NCBI GenBank assembly: GCA_035079385.1 | Contig: JAVHKY010000012.1 | Span: 6,228,501-6,292,500, forward strand | DNA from: Aspidiotus rigidus | Taxonomy: Eukaryota; Arthropoda; Insecta; Hemiptera; Diaspididae | Reading direction: 5' to 3' | Length of the DNA stretch: 64,000 nt | In this document: positions 59,285-64,000 of the stretch, one piece after another | How positions within the stretch are numbered: the stretch's first letter is position 1 | Layout: each line of letters starts with the position of its first letter | Made by a program: the position numbers and the translations under genes | Notes under the pieces: model-generated | The model's database searches: none | What the model saw: the letters and a program-made list of their open reading frames with translations, nothing else | Told to the model about the DNA's origin: nothing

Positions 59285-59857
59285 CTGAAAGTTATACCAT
59301 ATATTATGGCTCGAGAGTCAAAATTATATCAAGTCCTCCTAACAATATATCATAGCTAGAAAGTTAAAATTTTCTTCTAAGTCAAAATTCTGTCAAGTTT
59401 TCTACGTCAAAAGTTTCCATGTCCCCGTACTATAGCTTGAAACTCAAAATTGTTCTTAGTCCTCCTCCTATCATATATTATGGCTCGAGAATGGAAATTT
59501 TTCCAAGTCTCCCTCCTATCACATACAATGAATGGAAATTCGAAATTGTATAATTGAACTTACCTTGGTGATGTTCAATTAACATTGTATGAGGTCCTCC
59601 TCCGAACCGAGCACTCCCGCCCTTCGCGCCCGGCCCGTTCTTCACACATCGACGTCTTTAAAAAATGATAGATAAGGGAAGAAAGTAGACAAGCTAACCG
59701 GTAACAAGTTTTTCTCTTCCCTTTAAACGTGTGTGGCACCACTGTGCAAAAGCAGGAGACTATAAATTATTTATTAGGGTAGATCAGTTTTCACCGGACA
59801 CCACTAGCCGCAAAGTGTGGGGTCTTTTTTTTTATCCCATAGAACAGGTTCCCTGTC
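59285..59857. mobile_element. Relative of the 615 bp palindromic-end element (approximate limits)
   Basis: Its right end, CCCATAGAACAGGTTCCCTG at 59837-59856, matches the end of the element at 54027-54045. Its left part is a minisatellite of about 47 bp units (TATATTATGGCTCGAGA then AAAATT then CAAGTCCTCCTCCTATCA), whose complement resembles GACTTAGAAAAATTTTGATG and GATAGGAGGGGGG inside the 615 bp element. The left limit and a target duplication were not found. Confidence 0.45.
59290..59545. repeat. Minisatellite with TCAAGTCCTCCT units
   Basis: About five imperfect units of 45-50 bp, each with CATATATTATGGCTCGAGA, then AAAATT, then AAGTCCTCCTCCTATCA. In reverse complement it resembles the minisatellite at 25640-26010. 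Confidence 0.7.
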
Positions 59858-60168
59858 GAAATTTATGTGGAAGAATTTACTAATATTCTGCATAAGTTAT
59901 TATGTGACAATAATTCACCAATAAATTCTAATTACTGTAAGACGCTATCCTCTATTTCCAGTTAGTGAATTTTGTTTCTATTATTTCTTATTCATGTGGA
60001 CTTTCATACGAACCCGAAAATTGTCTTGACCCTACTCTACTCACGTCTAAAGTGAAGAGGAAACATTCGTATCTTACAGAATCTGACTGTTGCGGATGTG
60101 CAAACCTTCTCACAGAATATCATATCAGTCACGAAAATGAAGAATTCAAACCTATGGTTAGTCTAGGG

Positions 60169-60514
60169 CAGGGGTGCTCAACCTTTTTGGCAAGGGGGCC
60201 ACATAGAATGAGTTGAAAATTCTCGCGGGCCACAAAAAAAAGTAGAATATTCATAATTTTTTAATAGGTAATTATCAAATCAGCAAAAATATGGAAAAGA
60301 GGCATAGAGTTTCATATCGTCTACCTATTAAAAAGTTACAAATATTGTTCACTTCTTAATCATAAAATTTCTTGCCATTTTCATTTTTCCCCCTTTTCCT
60401 CCCTTTTTTTTCTTTCCTCACTATTTTTTTATTTCTTATTACGGGCTCGCGGGCCGGGTGGAAACCTTACGGCGGGCCGGTTTTGGCCCGCGGGCTGTAG
60501 GTTGAGCACCACTG
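60169..60514. mobile_element. hAT-type MITE, 346 bp, with target duplication
   Basis: Inverted ends CAGGGGTGCTCAACC and CAGTGGTGCTCAACC. The flanks GTCTAGGG (60161-60168) and ACCTAGGG (60515-60522) share six of eight bases. Internal GCGGGCC motifs near both ends echo the smaller element at 2864-3029. The ends are typical of non-autonomous hAT elements. No transposase is encoded. Confidence 0.85.
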
Positions 60515-60522
60515 ACCTAGGG

Positions 60523-63130
60523 AACCGAATTTTGTGCCGTTTAGTTTTTCGTTGTTTCCTGTTTACGAATTTCATTCAATAATAGTTACTCATTTTTTTG
60601 AGAAAATTGAATTCTAAATTTTGGTTATCTTGCAATTATCGCGAAATTAGTTTTTCAAAATCCTTGAGAAGTTATGAGAATGAATTATTTTGTCTTCGTG
60701 CGTTGACGTTTACTCTGCCTTCCTACTCACCGGGCAAAATGTTACATTTCAACTCCCGCACAATATTGTATGATCGAAAAGAGTCTTGAAATCTAACATG
60801 CGTTCCTCTTAGAAATACGATATACCTATATTCGTGTTGTATTCATTCTAATAAATCATAATTTTATGCCGCTATCATTCTCGTATATGAAATATACGAG
60901 CGGACTTCAGTTGAGTTGTCGAAAGCGTTAACGTCGTCTCATTGCACAGTAATTGTTTTGTACTAGCCTGCACAATTGTGCATACGTATACTATAAGCAC
61001 ACTGTGTAATCTATTCATAATATTATGTCTTAACACTTGCTCCAAATCACTTTCTATTTTGTTTGATAGAAAAAAAGATCGTGATATTTGTTTTGATAGT
61101 TATATAGTATACAGTGTACTCGTATTACCCATACAATTCAGTCTTGTGATATGTACATAATATAATGTATTTAAACTATCTGTAATACATGATTTGACCC
61201 GAAAGTGTCACTCGTTTGTGTCGATTTTTTTTTTCTCGCATTAAAATAAACTTCATGTGTACGTTTTGTCGCGTATAATAAAGACTAGAAGTGACAGAAA
61301 CAGAAATGTGAAGAAATGAATTCGAAATGGATTGCATCATTATACTGTCGTATACGATGGACCTCAAAACTCTGTGCAATAATTTCACCAAAGTTGTAGA
61401 GAGTATCATTGTCGGTATCGTTCAAAAATTTGGATATTCAGAGAACACCAACTATCTTCTGTTAGCAGAAGTTGGGTGAACGATTTTAGAGTTCAATATT
61501 GAAGGATCAGCGTGGCGTTCTTGCTCACAACGAGTCCCAAGAGATCTACCTGCTCCCTTCCGATGAAGCCAAATTACCCTGTTGGCCTTTGAGAAGATAT
61601 CCAGTCCTCTTCTGTATCCATGGCCGGCCACTAGTTCACTGAGCCTACGATCCAGCTCAGATAATGATCCCGGACGTGTTACACCTCTGTATCTCTATCA
61701 CCTTGACGAGGATCGAGAAATACCTAAAGCCTTTTCTATCTATCGGGAACCCAGAAATTCTCAACTCGTTTATTCGTGATAGTTTTTGGGAGGCGCTCAA
61801 TCGGTCCCATGGAAATTCTATTCTTTCTGGTTAAAGATTTATCAACTGGAAAGATTTATAGCGTCCCTTCCTTCAATTTCTCTAATTTATTCAAATTACT
61901 ATCTTTCCACGAAACTGAAACGACTTAGAAATGATGTGTATCTTCTTACTTCTGACAGCTGATAGACATTTATTCGAGGAATTACTTTTACGAGAACTGG
62001 ATGATTACCTTGTACATTACCGGACACCGAAGAGCAGAATTATCCATCACTGTATTCAAGTACCTAACCTGTACGAGAGTTGCTACCATATACATGATGA
62101 ATATTTGATACGCAACTTAAAACGTACCGAGTGAAAAGAACGGGCAATATGATACATATAATTTCGAGAGATTTAGTCAAATTAAAAGAGATCGGTCAGA
62201 TCAATCTGGCGTTTCATTTATTCTCGCTCCTTATAGGTTGGTGTGTCATTGAGGAAAGCGGTCAGATATGTTGTTTCTTCTTCTCTCTTTCTTTTATTTT
62301 GATTATATCTTCATTTTGTAATGCACGTTACGAGCTCACTTTAACCGAACTTTCATCAGAAAACAAGAATTCCAGTGTCTCAATTTTATGATGTTCGGCG
62401 CAGAGAGATATCAAAACTGCAATGTATATAGACCTGTCTACTTCTTTTTTTCTTGGTTCTTCTCTTGTATTGCGCGGAATGAAATGATTTCGCTTTTCTT
62501 CGAGGTCAGTAATCGGGTATCCGATGGCAAGAATTTCTATATCATTCCCGAATCATCATCATATCTGTTTTGTGAACGTTCGCGTAATTATTCATTCGGA
62601 CCTATGGAAAAGAGTGAACCCAGACAATTACTCACGTTCTTATTAGCTCGTTTTAATCTACTACGATCAGGTATTAGAAGATCGCTATTTACTTTTCGGG
62701 GAGTTTTTGGAGATAATAAAAGGCTACCGATATTCAAAGTAGGACACAATTGAGTAGGTGAAATTATCTTTATCTGGGAATCGTTTCAGTTTGCCTCCAT
62801 GATACAAGATGTTATTTGTATTCGTTGTCTTGAACCAGATACCTTATAAATTTAACCAACAAAATCATTGCTAGGTTTGTGAAGTGCGACTGCCTCTAAC
62901 GCTAATTGTTTGTGGTGTGAACTTCCGGGTGTAAGAAATTTGTTCGCTTCTCATTTAAAAGAATGTGCATTTTCGAGTGGGTAATTGGTGGAAACAGACT
63001 TATGAAGTTATTCTTTTTTTTTTAAGTTTCGAGATGCTCTTCAAAATGTATCTCATCTGGCGACCAGTTTTGCCAAGACGTTGGACCTCCTCCGTCACGT
63101 AGTTTATTGGCATCGCTGTGGATGATGTGC
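60523..63130. other. No recognisable gene
   Basis: Plus-strand open frames at 61582-61779, 62131-62391 and 62388-62753 (121 codons) lack family motifs. No repeat was recognised. Confidence 0.5.
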
Positions 63131-63139
63131 TTTGCCTTG

Positions 63140-64000
63140 GAATGGTTCTTCGTCTGACCTTCAGTACTTTTTTGTGCTTCTGAATGGTCGTTCCCACTAT
63201 GGACTTTATACGGTCGAAGTAAGTGATTTCCTGGACCTATCCGTCTCCATTGAAGGTGACACTCACAGCTCTGGTACCTTCGAAAAAAAGCTTACGTGGA
63301 TGTTTCTATCCCTCCTTTCTCATAAAACTGCCACCTTCAACAGCCTCATCCACAGCCTTATTTAGGTCCCCCTTTCCCTTCTTGCCTTCTCCGAGGAAGT
63401 CAAATTTGATTAAACACCTTGCCTTCCCTAACAGCCTGGAACTTGATATTGACCGTTTGGTCCGGAAGAAGCTTACTTCTAAGACTTTTCACTCTACCAC
63501 AGAGGTTAAGATGGATTCGACTACCCTTCTCGGGAAAAGTTTCTTCCTTCCTTCCCCACTCTCTAAAGCCTTTCGGCTACCGGCCTGCTTTCTACAACCC
63601 TACTACTTTAAGTAGCCTTTTCTGTATTGGGAGAAGTTGTGTTTATAAACTCCAATGCTCGGATTGCCCTGCGATCTACATGGGTGAAACGAGTCGACAG
63701 CTTTGTCTTCAAGTCCAAGAGCACCTTGACGAAATCCCGTCGATTACCCCCCCCCCCCTTCCTTCTAAAAAAATCAGCTTTCGTGGCCCACTTTCTTCTG
63801 CTGGCCATAGTTTCGACTTGAACCTCGGCGTATTTCCTTGGAACACACCGAGATCGTCCGTCTCCTCGATAATAACGAGGTGAATCTTACGGTTTGAGTA
63901 AAGTTTATCTCTTATTTTATTATTTTTTACTTTCGAACTTGATTGTATTCTGTTTTAGGGTCATCAGATTTTTGAGAAAGCCTTTTGAGGCTAATGATAA
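63140..64000 (+). pseudogene. Penelope-like element with GIY-YIG region, runs to the window end
   Basis: SDFLDLSVSIEGDTHSSGTF at 63223-63282 is the F-L-D-L segment after the RT catalytic site. SHKTATFNSLIHSLI follows at about 63320-63362, then LELDIDRLVRKKL (63440-63478). CVYKLQCSDCPAIYMGETSR then Q-L-C at about 63638-63712 is the GIY-YIG signature, with V-Y standing for the first tyrosine motif and Y-M-G for YIG, followed by V-Q-E-H-L-D. Three frame changes are needed and a C-run interrupts near 63750. Same subfamily as the copy at 42450-43545, and better preserved in the endonuclease. The upstream RT palm is missing or unreadable. Confidence 0.8.

Noticed and set aside
1..64000. CRISPR array, bacterial operons or phage
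   Set aside because: Tandem repeats here lack regular repeat-spacer structure, and no prokaryotic gene organisation is present.

Overview
This 64 kb window looks like AT-rich, repeat-dense intergenic or intronic DNA from an animal nuclear genome, most likely an arthropod and probably an insect. I see no bacterial operon layout, no ribosome-binding-site-led gene strings, no intact host protein gene, no rRNA and no convincing intact tRNA. Every long open frame I could interpret is a decayed piece of a transposable element. The arthropod guess rests on the mix of element types (RNase H-bearing non-LTR elements, an RTE-like element, Penelope-like elements with a GIY-YIG domain, Mutator-like transposase, Helitrons, hAT-type MITEs) and on the base composition. 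I cannot name a species.

Layout. 0-10 kb: a fold-back repeat, a small hAT-type MITE, a Helitron with both ends (3084-4019), and two plus-strand copies of an I/Jockey-type retrotransposon tail (4.15-5.35 and 7.74-9.25 kb), the second split by a hairpin MITE and a CT microsatellite. 10-20 kb: mostly unrecognised sequence, with a TCGAC-rich repeat (11.65-12.53 kb), a different non-LTR reverse transcriptase fragment (16.68-17.16 kb), a hAT-type MITE with its target duplication (18.03 kb) and a minus-strand I-type tail (19.39 kb). 20-30 kb: an extremely AT-rich island, a minus-strand I-type copy (21.75-23.42 kb), a minisatellite, a second TCGAC repeat, and an RTE-like retrotransposon (28.06-29.05 kb) inserted into a Penelope-like element, with about 250 bp of the target present on both sides. 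30-42 kb: a Penelope-like fragment, TCGAC repeats C, D and E, a Mutator-like remnant inside repeat D, a Helitron start, an RNase H fragment and a hAT-type MITE. 42-50 kb: a long Penelope-like pseudogene with RT and GIY-YIG regions, a tandem repeat, and a tandem SINE-like block interrupted by a 931 bp Mutator-like element with both ends and a target duplication. 50-64 kb: three more I-type tails (51.9, 53.2 and 58.6 kb), a 615 bp element carrying seven TGACGTCA-type palindromes, two hAT-type MITEs, and a last Penelope-like copy reaching the window end.

The window therefore reads as layered insertions. TCGAC repeats and retroelement tails form the older layer. Mutator-like, hAT-like, Helitron and hairpin elements are inserted into them. 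No pathway can be read from it. The most unusual items are the five-copy TCGAC repeat family, the CRE-like palindrome array inside a small mobile element, and the very long duplication bordering the RTE-like insertion. All family assignments come from reading motifs by eye; no database search was possible.
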